Notes under the pieces: model-generated
Told to the model about the DNA's origin: nothing
Seen by the model: the letters and a program-made list of their open reading frames with translations, nothing else
The model's database searches: none
Origin: Candidatus Bathyarchaeia archaeon
Lineage (GTDB): Archaea; Thermoproteota; Bathyarchaeia; Bathyarchaeales; DTEX01
Reading direction: 5' to 3'
DNA: 60,255 nt
Assembly (NCBI GenBank): GCA_038882715.1
Contig: JAVZNR010000010.1
Location: 1-60,255 of the forward strand
In this document: in pieces, positions 52,786 through 60,255 of the stretch
How positions within the stretch are numbered: position 1 is the first letter of the stretch
How the letters are laid out: every line of letters starts with the position of its first letter
Position numbers and translations under genes: made by a program

Positions 52786-53136
52786 GTGGAAGAGTTGAGT
52801 CAGAAGCCGCTAATAGCCCTTACAATAAGATACTTCACTAGAAGAGGTTATACTATAGATGAGAATCCATCTCAGAATAATGATTCGCCGCGCAGAGGCT
52901 TCGACCTAATGATACGGAGGGGAAGCGAAGCCCACCCGGTTTGGGTTAAAGACTGGAATAGAACTGTTGGCGTAAACATAGTTATAAATATAGATAAAAT
53001 TGCGCAGAACGCTGGTTTATCCAGCCCAATCCTTGTAGCTAGAAAGTTTAGTGAGCATGCGAAGGCGTACGCAAACCGCAGGGGAATAAGATTGATCACG
53101 AAGTCAGATATATTGAAGGGGCTAAAAGTATTCTAA
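52786..53136 (+). CDS. Small Mrr-like nuclease-fold protein
   Basis: This 116-residue protein has GFDLMIRRGSEAHPVWVKDWNRTVGVNIV near residues 39-67, the D...xVK pattern of PD-(D/E)XK nucleases, and a helical C-terminal half (ARKFSEHAKAYANRRGIRLIT). The usual E/Q before the x-K is replaced by Trp, so catalysis is doubtful. GTG start. It ends four bases into the AK6 gene on the other strand. Confidence 0.7.
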   Translation: MEELSQKPLIALTIRYFTRRGYTIDENPSQNNDSPRRGFDLMIRRGSEAHPVWVKDWNRTVGVNIVINIDKIAQNAGLSSPILVARKFSEHAKAYANRRGIRLITKSDILKGLKVF

Positions 53137-53729
53137 AATTTATCTAAATATTCCTCCAGTTTCCCTTCAGCCTCAAGCTTGCCTAGCCAGTCTACGACCC
53201 CAACCCTACGTTCCCTTAACCCGCCAAGAACATCTAGGATCTCTTGAACAACTTTATTCACGCTTTTCGATGTCACATCTATCTCGCAGACCTTTTCAAC
53301 ACCGAACTTCTTCACGGCTTCGAAGAGACAGACATCTAGGATTTCAGCAGCTAGGTTCTCCATAATCTTCCTCTCCGTGTAAGATCTCTCCTCAAGAATT
53401 CTCTTGAGCTCTTCGGGGTTTCTCCTCAAAACGAAGACGATGCTCGCTTTCTCGGCTGGGGTAACGTCGACGGCTAAATGCCCCTCTATAATTATGTCTT
53501 TTTGGGCTTTTGAGATGATTTCGCCGACTCTCCTAGAAATCTTTTCTATATCAGCAATTAAAGTGTCTCTCTCCTTATCGAAACCGATGTAAAGCTTCTC
53601 CTTCCTGATGAGTTCGCCTAAAGACACTAACTGGGCGTCTATCCTAGATGCGAGCGCGGCTGAAACCGAAGTTTTTCCAACGCCCGGTGTTCCAGTTATA
53701 ATTATTATGCGCCTAATAGATATACTCAC
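53133..53729 (-). CDS. AK6/Fap7-type adenylate kinase
   Basis: This 198-residue P-loop protein has Walker A TGTPGVGKTSVS near residue 12, IIEGHLAVDV near residue 79 (NMP-type pocket) and RRNPEELKRILEERSYTERKIMENL near residue 102, matching the Fap7/hCINAP/AK6 family. Archaeal members act as adenylate kinases or as ATPases in small-subunit (uS11) maturation. GTG start. Confidence 0.9.
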   Translation of the reverse strand: MSISIRRIIIITGTPGVGKTSVSAALASRIDAQLVSLGELIRKEKLYIGFDKERDTLIADIEKISRRVGEIISKAQKDIIIEGHLAVDVTPAEKASIVFVLRRNPEELKRILEERSYTERKIMENLAAEILDVCLFEAVKKFGVEKVCEIDVTSKSVNKVVQEILDVLGGLRERRVGVVDWLGKLEAEGKLEEYLDKF

Positions 53730-53793
53730 CTACCTTCAAAAGCATTCAGTATCTCTCATACTCTTGATTTATAGACCAAGTATATATATGCGC

Positions 53794-54243
53794 TTAGATC
53801 TTTATCCGAACCTCTTCTTTTATGCTCCTCAAGACAAGCGCGGTCTCCGTGCTAATTACACCGTCAATCATCCCTATATCGTCGATTATCTTCGCGAGTT
53901 TGTTTTGATCTTCGGTTCTAATCTTGGCTAAAGCATAGTAGGAACCTGTTACATCGTAAACTTCGTAAACGTCATTCATTCTGCTTAACGCTTCAAGAAC
54001 ATTATGTAGCTTCTTTGGATCCGCGTTTATCAGCACAAACGCAGTTATGTTTTTTCCAACCTTCTCTGGGGAGACTATGGCGGTAAACCCCTTTATAACG
54101 TTCTTTTTAAGGAGCTTTTTCACCCTAGTGAATATTGTCGCTTCGCTAACATTCAGCTTCTCAGCTATTTTCCTGAAAGATACCCTGGCGTCCTCCTGCA
54201 GCATCCTAATTATTTCCCTATCAACATCATCTATTAGACTCAT
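53794..54243 (-). CDS. Lrp/AsnC-family transcriptional regulator
   Basis: This protein of about 149 residues has an N-terminal HTH (DREIIRMLQEDARVSFRKIAE; NVSEATIFTRVKKL) and a C-terminal RAM/ligand domain. It is divergent from lysW; in Sulfolobus an Lrp-like regulator (LysM) controls the lysW cluster, so it may sense lysine or arginine. ATG 54243 has GAAGGG seven bases upstream; the frame continues to 54279 but that start is unlikely. Confidence 0.92.
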   Translation of the reverse strand: MSLIDDVDREIIRMLQEDARVSFRKIAEKLNVSEATIFTRVKKLLKKNVIKGFTAIVSPEKVGKNITAFVLINADPKKLHNVLEALSRMNDVYEVYDVTGSYYALAKIRTEDQNKLAKIIDDIGMIDGVISTETALVLRSIKEEVRIKI

Positions 54244-54280
54244 TATATATCCCTTCAAAAATAAAGATTCCAAACTCAAA

Positions 54281-54289
54281 TATATAAAT
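54281..54289 (-). promoter_or_regulatory. TATA-like element of the Lrp gene
   Basis: On the minus strand ATTTATATA lies about 40 bases before the Lrp ATG, a normal archaeal spacing for a short leader. Confidence 0.5.
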
Positions 54290-54321
54290 CGATTGAAGAA
54301 AAAACGCTTTATAGCATGAAT

Positions 54322-54352
54322 ATTAAAGATTCTTTAATGTTTCCGAAACATT
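54322..54352. promoter_or_regulatory. Two overlapping 17-bp palindromes, candidate Lrp operators
   Basis: ATTAAAGATTCTTTAAT (54322-54338) and AATGTTTCCGAAACATT (54336-54352) are perfect palindromes with centres 14 bases apart. The second abuts the lysW TATA box. They lie between the divergent Lrp-type and lysW genes, so Lrp-family dimers binding side by side could control lysW, the regulator, or both. Confidence 0.65.
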
Positions 54353-54358
54353 TATAAA
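54351..54358 (+). promoter_or_regulatory. TATA box of the lysW operon
   Basis: TTTATAAA lies about 26-33 bases before the GTG of lysW, giving a nearly leaderless transcript. Confidence 0.6.
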
Positions 54359-54383
54359 GAAATATGCTTTCTCCTATTAAAGC

Positions 54384-54578
54384 GTGAAAAAGGAGGCGGT
54401 AACCTTCAAGACAAAATGTCCTGAATGTGATGCGGAGATAGAAGTCCCGGAAGACGTGATATCTGGTGAAATAGTTAGTTGTCCAGACTGCGGTCTTGAC
54501 TTAGAGATAACACTTGATGAGAAAGGCGCTATTAACGTTAAGCCAGCTGAGATTGAAGGTGAGGACTGGGGCGAATAG
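54384..54578 (+). CDS. lysW: Amino-group carrier protein LysW
   Basis: This 64-residue acidic protein has a zinc ribbon (CPECDAE near residues 12-18; CPDCGLD near 33-39) and ends in EDWGE, the C-terminal Glu to which alpha-aminoadipate (or glutamate) is attached during lysine (or arginine) synthesis. GTG start. It heads the lysW-X-Y-Z-J-K operon. Confidence 0.95.
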   Translation: MKKEAVTFKTKCPECDAEIEVPEDVISGEIVSCPDCGLDLEITLDEKGAINVKPAEIEGEDWGE

Positions 54579-54584
54579 AATCAG

Positions 54585-55448
54585 ATGGTCAGAATAAGCC
54601 TAGTGTACGATAGGGTTAGATGGGAGGAAAAGGCATTAATAGAGGCGTCTGAGAGGCTTGGATTAAATCTGAATCCAATAGACTCGAAAGAAATCTACCT
54701 TAACGCGACTGAAAACCCCGACAAGCTTGAGGGAACATTTGGGGATGTGGTGCTCCAGCGCTGCATAAGCTACTTTAGGGGCCTACATATAACAGCAGTC
54801 CTAGAAGGTTCAGGCCTTCGAGTCATAAACCCATTCAACGTCTCACTGATCTGCGGAAACAAGCTCTTCACGATAATCGCCCTATCAAAGCTAGGTATCC
54901 ATGTTCCTAGAACACTGGTAGCCTTCACAAATGAGGGGGCTGTAAAAGCCCTAGAGGAGTTAGGCTACCCAGCTGTCTTGAAACCGGTTGTGGGAAGCTG
55001 GGGTCGCTTAGTGGCCCTTGTTAAGGATAAGGAATCTGCTCAGGCGCTTATAGAGGCACGCGAAGAAATGCAGAACTCCCTTATGCAGATCTATTATCTC
55101 CAAGAGTATATTAAGAGGCCGCCGCGCGACATACGCGTACTGACTGTTGGGGATGAGGTTATCGCGGCAGCATACCGCTACCCGGCTGAAGGCGATTGGA
55201 GAACCAATGTTGCCCGCGGAGGGCGAATGGAACCATGCCGCCTCACAGATGATCTTGCCGAGATCGCCTTAAAGGCTTCTAGGGCTGTTGGCGGCGGAGT
55301 TTTAGCGGTCGACTGCATGGAGTCGCCTAACGGCATAGTTGTACACGAGGTTAACAATACGCCGGAGTTTAAGGGACTCTACTCCGCAACTAGAGCCGAT
55401 ATACCTGAGAAAATTATTAGATATGCTGTTAAGGTGATGAAGAAATGA
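54585..55448 (+). CDS. lysX: LysW-alpha-aminoadipate ligase LysX
   Basis: This 287-residue ATP-grasp (RimK-like) enzyme joins alpha-aminoadipate (or glutamate) to the C-terminus of LysW. Segments LICGNKLFTIIALSKLGIHVPRTL near residue 88, YPAVLKPVVGSWGRLVALVKD near residue 128 and VHEVNNTPEFKG near residue 257 fit LysX/ArgX. It begins six bases after lysW. Specificity for lysine, arginine or both is not visible by eye. Confidence 0.93.
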   Translation: MVRISLVYDRVRWEEKALIEASERLGLNLNPIDSKEIYLNATENPDKLEGTFGDVVLQRCISYFRGLHITAVLEGSGLRVINPFNVSLICGNKLFTIIALSKLGIHVPRTLVAFTNEGAVKALEELGYPAVLKPVVGSWGRLVALVKDKESAQALIEAREEMQNSLMQIYYLQEYIKRPPRDIRVLTVGDEVIAAAYRYPAEGDWRTNVARGGRMEPCRLTDDLAEIALKASRAVGGGVLAVDCMESPNGIVVHEVNNTPEFKGLYSATRADIPEKIIRYAVKVMKK

Positions 55449-56497
55449 AGGTTGGTGTCTTCGGTGCCTCAGGGTATGTTGGCGGCGAGCTTCTACGCCT
55501 GCTCCTAGCCCATCCGAAGGTAGAGGTTTCAGCTGCAACATCAAACACTTACGCTAACGAGTATGTTCATAGGGTTCACCCAAACCTTAAGGGTCAAACG
55601 ACACTAAAGTTCATTAAGTCTGATCCACTTAAGGTTGCCGATCTATGCGACATCCTGTTTGTTTCAACGCCGCATGGTGTCTCATCATCCTTTGTGCCGC
55701 AACTAATTGAAGCCGGCTTAAAAGTGATAGATACAAGCGCGGATTTCAGGCTTAAAAACCCGGATGATTACGTGAAATGGTATGGATGGAGCCATAAAAA
55801 CCCAGACCTCCTCAGTAAAGCTGTTTACGGCTTACCGGAGCTCCACAGGGAAGAGATTAAGAAGGCTCAGCTGGTCGCTGTTCCGGGATGCATGGCTGCA
55901 GCCAGCATCTTGGCTCTCGCACCCATAGTTAAATCGGGTAAAATTGAAGTTGACAGGATTGTGATAGACTTTAAAGTTGGCTCCTCAGGCGCTGGCGCTA
56001 AACCATCATTGTCAACGCATCACTCTGAGCATTTCGGCGTTATTAGACCGTATAAGCCTGTCGGCCATAGGCATACGGCTGAAATCGAGCAGGAGCTCAG
56101 TCTCCTATGTGGAGAAAGAATTAAGGTCTCAATGTCAGCCCACGCCGTCAATATTGTTAGGGGGATACTTTCAACATGCCATACTTTCCTAAAAGAGCCG
56201 GTGACGCCGATAGAGGTTTGGCGCATTTACAGGGATTTTTACTCTAATGAACCCTTTATCAGGTTTATACGTGATGTTAAGGGGATCTACAGGTATCCTG
56301 ACCCGAAGATAATCGTGGGTTCAAACTTCTGTGATATAGGTTTCGAGATAGATGAGCACACGGGCAGATTGGTGATTTTATCAGCCATAGATAATTTGAT
56401 GAAGGGGGCTGCTGGAACAGCTGTTCAAGACATGAATATAATGTGCGGCTGGGATGAGAGGGAGGGCTTACGCTACTATGCATTACACCCAATTTAA
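55445..56497 (+). CDS. lysY: LysW-aminoadipate/glutamate semialdehyde dehydrogenase LysY (ArgC-like)
   Basis: This 350-residue NADPH-dependent reductase has GASGYVGGELLRLLLAHP near residues 8-25, the catalytic Cys in VPGCMAAASILAL near residue 138 and the ArgC motif GSSGAGAKPS near residue 178. It converts LysW-bound aminoadipyl (or glutamyl) phosphate to the semialdehyde. It overlaps lysX by four bases. Confidence 0.93.
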   Translation: MKVGVFGASGYVGGELLRLLLAHPKVEVSAATSNTYANEYVHRVHPNLKGQTTLKFIKSDPLKVADLCDILFVSTPHGVSSSFVPQLIEAGLKVIDTSADFRLKNPDDYVKWYGWSHKNPDLLSKAVYGLPELHREEIKKAQLVAVPGCMAAASILALAPIVKSGKIEVDRIVIDFKVGSSGAGAKPSLSTHHSEHFGVIRPYKPVGHRHTAEIEQELSLLCGERIKVSMSAHAVNIVRGILSTCHTFLKEPVTPIEVWRIYRDFYSNEPFIRFIRDVKGIYRYPDPKIIVGSNFCDIGFEIDEHTGRLVILSAIDNLMKGAAGTAVQDMNIMCGWDEREGLRYYALHPI

Positions 56498-56530
56498 AGT
56501 TTACCCTATAATTTTGTGAGCGTGTCCACG

Positions 56531-57337
56531 ATGATAGTCCTGAAAATCGGCGGAGACATATTTAGAAGGGGGCTAAGCGATAGCCTCGCCAACGATATAG
56601 GTGAAATCTTAAAGAGGGACAGGCTGGTTATCGTTCATGGTGGTGGAGACGAGGTTACAGAGATAGCTGAGAAGCTTGGCAAGAAGCAGATTTTCGTGAC
56701 CTCGCCTGAGGGCGTCAGGAGCAGGTACACGGACGAAGAGACCGTGGAAATATACACGATGGTTATGGCTGGCAGGGTGAATAAGGCGATTGTCAAATGG
56801 CTTATAGGGAAAAATATGCCGGCTGTTGGGATTTCAGGCGTCGACGGCGCATTAATGATCGCGAGCAGGAAGAAGAAGCTTCTGGTGGTTGATGAGCGTG
56901 GGAGAAAGCGCATTATAGATGGAGGCTTCACTGGAAAAATATCGAAGGTTAACTCAAGTCTCCTTGAGGTTCTCGTAGACCACGGTTTTCTGCCAGTCGT
57001 CTCACCTATAGCCCTTGGCGAAGAGAACGAGTACCTGAATGTTGACAGCGATAGGGCGGCTGGGCAGATAGCTAGCGCGTTAAAGGCTGAAAAAATAGTC
57101 TTTCTGACGGATGTTCCGGGCGTAAGATTAGGCGAAGAATATGTTAAGCGGATTAAGCTAAGCGAGGCCAAGGAGGTTCTGCCTAAGATAGGCCCCGGCA
57201 TGGATAAGAAGCTAATTGCTTCGATAGAGGCTCTGGAAGCCGGCGTTAAAGAGGCTATTATCGCATGCGGGTTCACGGATAGCCCGGTGATAAGCGCTCT
57301 TAACGGTTTGAATGGTACGGTGATAAGCGCTGAATGA
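56531..57337 (+). CDS. lysZ: LysW-aminoadipate/glutamate kinase LysZ (ArgB-like)
   Basis: This amino-acid-kinase-family protein of about 268 residues starts MIVLKIGGDIF and has VIVHGGGDEVTEIAE near residue 34, NVDSDRAAGQIASALKA near residue 173 and GPGMDKKLIASIEAL near residue 223. It phosphorylates the LysW-bound side chain. The frame opens at GTG 56516, but the ATG at 56531 gives the conserved start. Confidence 0.92.
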   Translation: MIVLKIGGDIFRRGLSDSLANDIGEILKRDRLVIVHGGGDEVTEIAEKLGKKQIFVTSPEGVRSRYTDEETVEIYTMVMAGRVNKAIVKWLIGKNMPAVGISGVDGALMIASRKKKLLVVDERGRKRIIDGGFTGKISKVNSSLLEVLVDHGFLPVVSPIALGEENEYLNVDSDRAAGQIASALKAEKIVFLTDVPGVRLGEEYVKRIKLSEAKEVLPKIGPGMDKKLIASIEALEAGVKEAIIACGFTDSPVISALNGLNGTVISAE

Positions 57338-57347
57338 AGAGGAAATG

Positions 57348-58556
57348 ATGGGCGTCGAAAACTCTTTTCTCGCAAATGTTTACCAGAAGTATCCTATTTG
57401 TGTCGTTAGAGGCGAAGGCGCCATCCTCTATGATGTTAAGGGCAGACCATATGTAGATTGCATGGGCGGCTACGGGGTAAGCCTAGTTGGTCACTGCCAC
57501 CCTAAGGTTGTTAAAGCCATAAAGGAGCAATGCGAGAAGCTTATAGCGTGTCACGGCTCACTATACAATGATAAAAGAGCTGAGCTACTGGAGAAACTAG
57601 TGAAGATAGCGCCAAAAGGGTTAAACAAGGTTTTTCTCTCTAACAGCGGCGCTGAGGCTGTTGAATGCGCCATAAAGGCCGCGGTAAAATACGCTGGTAA
57701 ACATGAGATTATAAGTATGGTTAGGGGTTTTCACGGCAAAACCTTGGGCGCGCTGTCGGCAACATGGAACCCGAAGTACCGTGAACCCTTCAAACATATT
57801 TTAAGCCAGAGCTTCAGGTTTGTGCCCTTCGGAAGGCTCGATAAGGTTGAGGAGGCTATTACGAAGGATACCGCGGCAATAATTGTCGAGCCTATTCAAG
57901 GAGAGGGTGGAATTCACGTCGCACCGCAAGGCTATCTTGAGGGATTGAGGAAGATATGCGATGAAAACGGTGTAGTGCTGATATTCGACGAAGTTCAAAC
58001 GGGTTTTGGAAGGACGGGCCGAATGTGGGCCTCGGAGCACTGGGGTGTTACGCCGGACGTGATGTGTGTTGCAAAGGCCATGGGTGGCGGAATACCGATA
58101 GGTGCAACAATAGCTAGAGAGGATATTATGGGTTCGCTGAAGGTTGGCGAGCACACAAGTACGTTTGGCGGAAACCCCCTTGCATGTGCAGCTGCCTGCG
58201 CGACGATAGACGCCATAATTGAAGAGGGGTTGGTTGAAAGGGCGCGAGTTCTTGGAAACAGGTTTAAGCATATTCTTCAGGGTCTTGTAGATGAGTTTAG
58301 TATTTTAAGGGAGGTTCGCGGCTTAGGTCTGATGCTGGGGCTTGAGACCAGAATAGACATATACAACATATTGATGGGGGCTTTAGAGAGAGGCGTAATA
58401 CTGCTCTATTCAGGCAGGAACATTATACGTTTTCTTCCTCCGCTCACGATAAGTTTAGAGCACCTTGAAAAGGTAGCTGACGTGTTGAGAACGGTTCTCT
58501 CAGAGGAAGAGAAGAAGTTGCCAGCAGGTATTGGCCACCATGGTGCCGGGGAATGA
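57348..58556 (+). CDS. lysJ: LysW-lysine/ornithine aminotransferase LysJ
   Basis: This class III PLP aminotransferase of about 402 residues has SNSGAEAVECAIKAA near residue 97, the catalytic-Asp segment VLIFDEVQTGFGRTG and the PLP lysine in CVAKAMGGGIPIGA near residue 246. It makes LysW-bound lysine (or ornithine) from the semialdehyde. The ATG at 57348 (GAGGAA five bases upstream) is preferred over 57345. Confidence 0.93.
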   Translation: MGVENSFLANVYQKYPICVVRGEGAILYDVKGRPYVDCMGGYGVSLVGHCHPKVVKAIKEQCEKLIACHGSLYNDKRAELLEKLVKIAPKGLNKVFLSNSGAEAVECAIKAAVKYAGKHEIISMVRGFHGKTLGALSATWNPKYREPFKHILSQSFRFVPFGRLDKVEEAITKDTAAIIVEPIQGEGGIHVAPQGYLEGLRKICDENGVVLIFDEVQTGFGRTGRMWASEHWGVTPDVMCVAKAMGGGIPIGATIAREDIMGSLKVGEHTSTFGGNPLACAAACATIDAIIEEGLVERARVLGNRFKHILQGLVDEFSILREVRGLGLMLGLETRIDIYNILMGALERGVILLYSGRNIIRFLPPLTISLEHLEKVADVLRTVLSEEEKKLPAGIGHHGAGE

Positions 58557-59665
58557 ATCGAGGGGAATGGCGCCCAATAGATTTGTTGAGAAGGATGCTG
58601 GAGATTTACAGCCCAAGCGGCAGAGAGGGCGAGATCTCATCTTTTCTGGCGGACGTTATGGCGGAGCTGGGCTTTGACAAGGTTTGGAGGGACAAGGTTA
58701 GCAACGTTTATGGGGAGATAGGGTTCGGTGGACCGACTATTCTTTTATGTGGACATATGGATACCGTCCCCGGCAAAATAGACGTTAAACTTGAGGGCGA
58801 TAGGCTTTATGGGAGGGGGGCCGTAGATGCAAAGTCTTCTCTGGCAGCCATGATCCTGGCTGCTTCAAGCCTAAAATCAGAGGGTTTAAAAGGACGAGTT
58901 ATAGTTGCCGGGGTTGTTGATGAGGAGGGGCGGGGGAAAGGCATTAAGCATATGATTCGCGGAAACCTTAATGTGGATTACGCGATATTTGGTGAACCGA
59001 GTGGCATAAGAAACATAACGTTCGCGTATAAGGGTCATATCAAGTTAAAGCTTGCTTTTAGAACAGCTGCCGGGCATGTTGGAGCCCAGCATATTATGCC
59101 TAACGCTATCGAGAAGTGTTTTGAGTTTTGGAGTAGGCTTAAAGATTTATGTGACCGCGAATATAGGTCGCCATACGGCGTCTTCTACTCACTAACGCCG
59201 GCGATAACGAGCATATATGGTAAGGGAACAACCCGAAGCATACCTGACACATGTTTTTTAGAACTCGATTTACGTCTGCCACCCGCAGTTAGCTGCGAAA
59301 AAGCGGTGAAGATTATTGAGGATTTAATTGATAGGTTTAGGTATGAAAACTATGGGCTAAACCTAGATCTTAAGGCTATAGATATGGTTAAACCATATGT
59401 GGCTGACAAAAGTTCCCTCGTAATAAAGGCTCTTAAGGAGGCTATCCTTGAAGAGACTGGCGAAGAGGCTAGATTGATTCGGAAGACTGGGACAGGCGAC
59501 ATGAACATATTTGGATCACACTTTAAGGCGCCAGCTGCAACATACGGCCCCGGAGAAGCCGTTTTAAGCCATACGCTGAACGAGCATATAGATATCAAAG
59601 AATATTTAATGAGCATAAAAATCTATAAAAGAGCCGTTGAGAAGATTTTAAGCCACGGCTCATAA
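58553..59665 (+). CDS. lysK: LysW-lysine/ornithine hydrolase LysK
   Basis: This 370-residue M20-family zinc peptidase has LLCGHMDTVPG near residue 64, the metal ligand GRGAVDAKSS near residue 87 and GVVDEEGRGKG near residue 121. It releases lysine (or ornithine) from LysW as the last step. It overlaps lysJ by four bases and ends the operon; a rhomboid gene follows after 18 bases. Confidence 0.92.
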   Translation: MNRGEWRPIDLLRRMLEIYSPSGREGEISSFLADVMAELGFDKVWRDKVSNVYGEIGFGGPTILLCGHMDTVPGKIDVKLEGDRLYGRGAVDAKSSLAAMILAASSLKSEGLKGRVIVAGVVDEEGRGKGIKHMIRGNLNVDYAIFGEPSGIRNITFAYKGHIKLKLAFRTAAGHVGAQHIMPNAIEKCFEFWSRLKDLCDREYRSPYGVFYSLTPAITSIYGKGTTRSIPDTCFLELDLRLPPAVSCEKAVKIIEDLIDRFRYENYGLNLDLKAIDMVKPYVADKSSLVIKALKEAILEETGEEARLIRKTGTGDMNIFGSHFKAPAATYGPGEAVLSHTLNEHIDIKEYLMSIKIYKRAVEKILSHGS

Positions 59666-59683
59666 AGGGAGAAAGCGCTAGAA

Positions 59684-60255
59684 ATGATGCCCATAGGTGA
59701 TGAGAATCGGCCTTCTAGAAGACCATATGTGAATTACGCATTAATACTCGTAAATATTGTTGTGTTCTTCTACTTTTATCTGCAAGGTGCAAAAACGTTT
59801 CGCTTAGCCATACTTAGTTATGGGGCTATTCCTGCAAACATTTTAAGCGGGAGAAGGTTGGAGACTCTTCTCACAAGCATGTTTATGCATGCGGACATTA
59901 TGCATCTGCTGGGAAACATGCTGTACCTATGGGTTTTCGGGGATAATATTGAGGATGCTTTAGGCCACGCCAAATACTTAATCTTCTATCTATTCGGCGG
60001 CTTGTTTGCTAGCCTAATCCACATAGCGTCAACGATTCTATCCTTATATACGAGCCCGATTCCTTATGTTGTAGTCGAAATGGGGACTCCAGCGGTTGGG
60101 GCTTCAGGAGCCATCTCAGCGGTTTTAGGTGCGTATATGCTCCTGTATCCGCATGCGAGGATAAGGACCTTAGTCTTCTATATTTTCATCACAATAGTTA
60201 GTATTCCGGCATACTATTACCTCGGCTTCTGGTTCATATATCAGATGTTGATGGG
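59684..60255 (+). CDS. Rhomboid-family intramembrane serine protease (partial)
   Basis: The frame runs off the window end. Visible helices include NYALILVNIVVFFYFYLQ, then MHADIMHLLGNMLYLWVFGDNIED (rhomboid L1/TM2 with the HxxxN region) and PAVGASGAISAVLGAYM, where GASG holds the nucleophile Ser. The catalytic His in the later helix would lie beyond the end. Start ATG 59684 or 59687. Its neighbourhood (just after lysK) gives no hint of substrate. Confidence 0.85.
   Translation, partial: MMPIGDENRPSRRPYVNYALILVNIVVFFYFYLQGAKTFRLAILSYGAIPANILSGRRLETLLTSMFMHADIMHLLGNMLYLWVFGDNIEDALGHAKYLIFYLFGGLFASLIHIASTILSLYTSPIPYVVVEMGTPAVGASGAISAVLGAYMLLYPHARIRTLVFYIFITIVSIPAYYYLGFWFIYQMLM

Noticed and set aside
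56635-57375. Antisense frame of 246 codons over lysZ
   Set aside because: Fully opposite a canonical LysZ with conserved motifs; the product is Ser/Thr/Pro rich without domain.
57801-58271. Antisense frame over lysJ
   Set aside because: Opposite the catalytic core of an aminotransferase, so a shadow.
1-60255. CRISPR array, prophage or insertion sequence
   Set aside because: No regularly spaced repeats, no transposase or phage structural genes and no flanking inverted repeats were found on reading through.

Overview
The window is a gene-dense stretch of an archaeal chromosome, most likely from the Thermoproteota/TACK side and plausibly a Bathyarchaeia-like lineage. The domain-level call is firm: archaeal-type ribosomal proteins (eL19, eL32, eS4, eS6, eL33), aIF5B, MCM with a GINS subunit, Hel308, the RNase P protein Rpp29, archaeal tRNA-splicing endonuclease, Fap7/AK6 kinase, LysW-dependent lysine synthesis and ADP-forming acetyl-CoA synthetase. 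The lineage is an inference from a TackOD1-like protein, CO dehydrogenase accessory genes and ADP-forming acetate metabolism. Many starts are TTG or GTG, often with GGTGA/GAGG-type ribosome sites. I saw no tRNA, rRNA or CRISPR array. No intergenic stretch exceeds about 300 bases.

Layout. 1-2.3 kb: a dicluster ferredoxin and CODH-maturation genes (two CooC-type ATPases and CooT), suggesting that CODH/ACS genes lie just outside. 2.4-7.4 kb: translation and RNA genes (Elp3, GlyRS, a DUF47/PhoU-like protein, EndA, eS6). 7.4-12.5 kb: a membrane-anchored transglutaminase divergent from a macro-domain protein, then a sugar block (SIS isomerase-like protein, BadF-type sugar kinase, DUF6485, KDG kinase). 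12.5-17.7 kb: aIF5B, a BioD/DRTGG protein and ADP-forming acetyl-CoA synthetase. 17.8-24.7 kb: a minus-strand ribosomal operon running uL22 to uL18 with Rpp29 inside it, lacking the usual flanking genes on both sides. 24.8-30.1 kb: a MoaD/ThiS-like carrier, then a replication/repair block GINS-MCM-Hel308.

30.2-32.8 kb holds a large CARDB-repeat surface protein whose signal-peptide exit is separated from its body by a one-base frameshift. 33-37.8 kb carries eL33, an ornithine cyclodeaminase/alanine dehydrogenase-type enzyme, a DUF99 protein with a small downstream ORF, adenine deaminase and AlaX. 37.9-47.3 kb is a type IV pilus-like locus: a TackOD1-like zinc-ribbon protein, a palindrome-rich promoter region, a pilin, a secretion ATPase, a TadC-like platform and five more single-helix pilin-like or pseudopilin-like proteins. 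It ends in a 23-bp direct repeat and a truncated HepT toxin followed by an MntA antitoxin gene.

48-50.7 kb is an ABC-2 exporter operon. 50.8-53.7 kb has a HAD phosphatase, a flippase-like membrane protein, an Mrr-like nuclease-fold protein and AK6. 53.8-59.7 kb is the LysW lysine (possibly also arginine) operon lysW-X-Y-Z-J-K, divergent from an Lrp-type regulator, with two adjacent 17-bp palindromes between them. The window ends inside a rhomboid protease gene.

How the genes fit together: several blocks support an acetyl-CoA-centred metabolism (CODH maturation, ADP-forming acetate production, sugar acid/amino sugar use). The pilus locus, CARDB protein, transglutaminase and exporter make up an envelope component.
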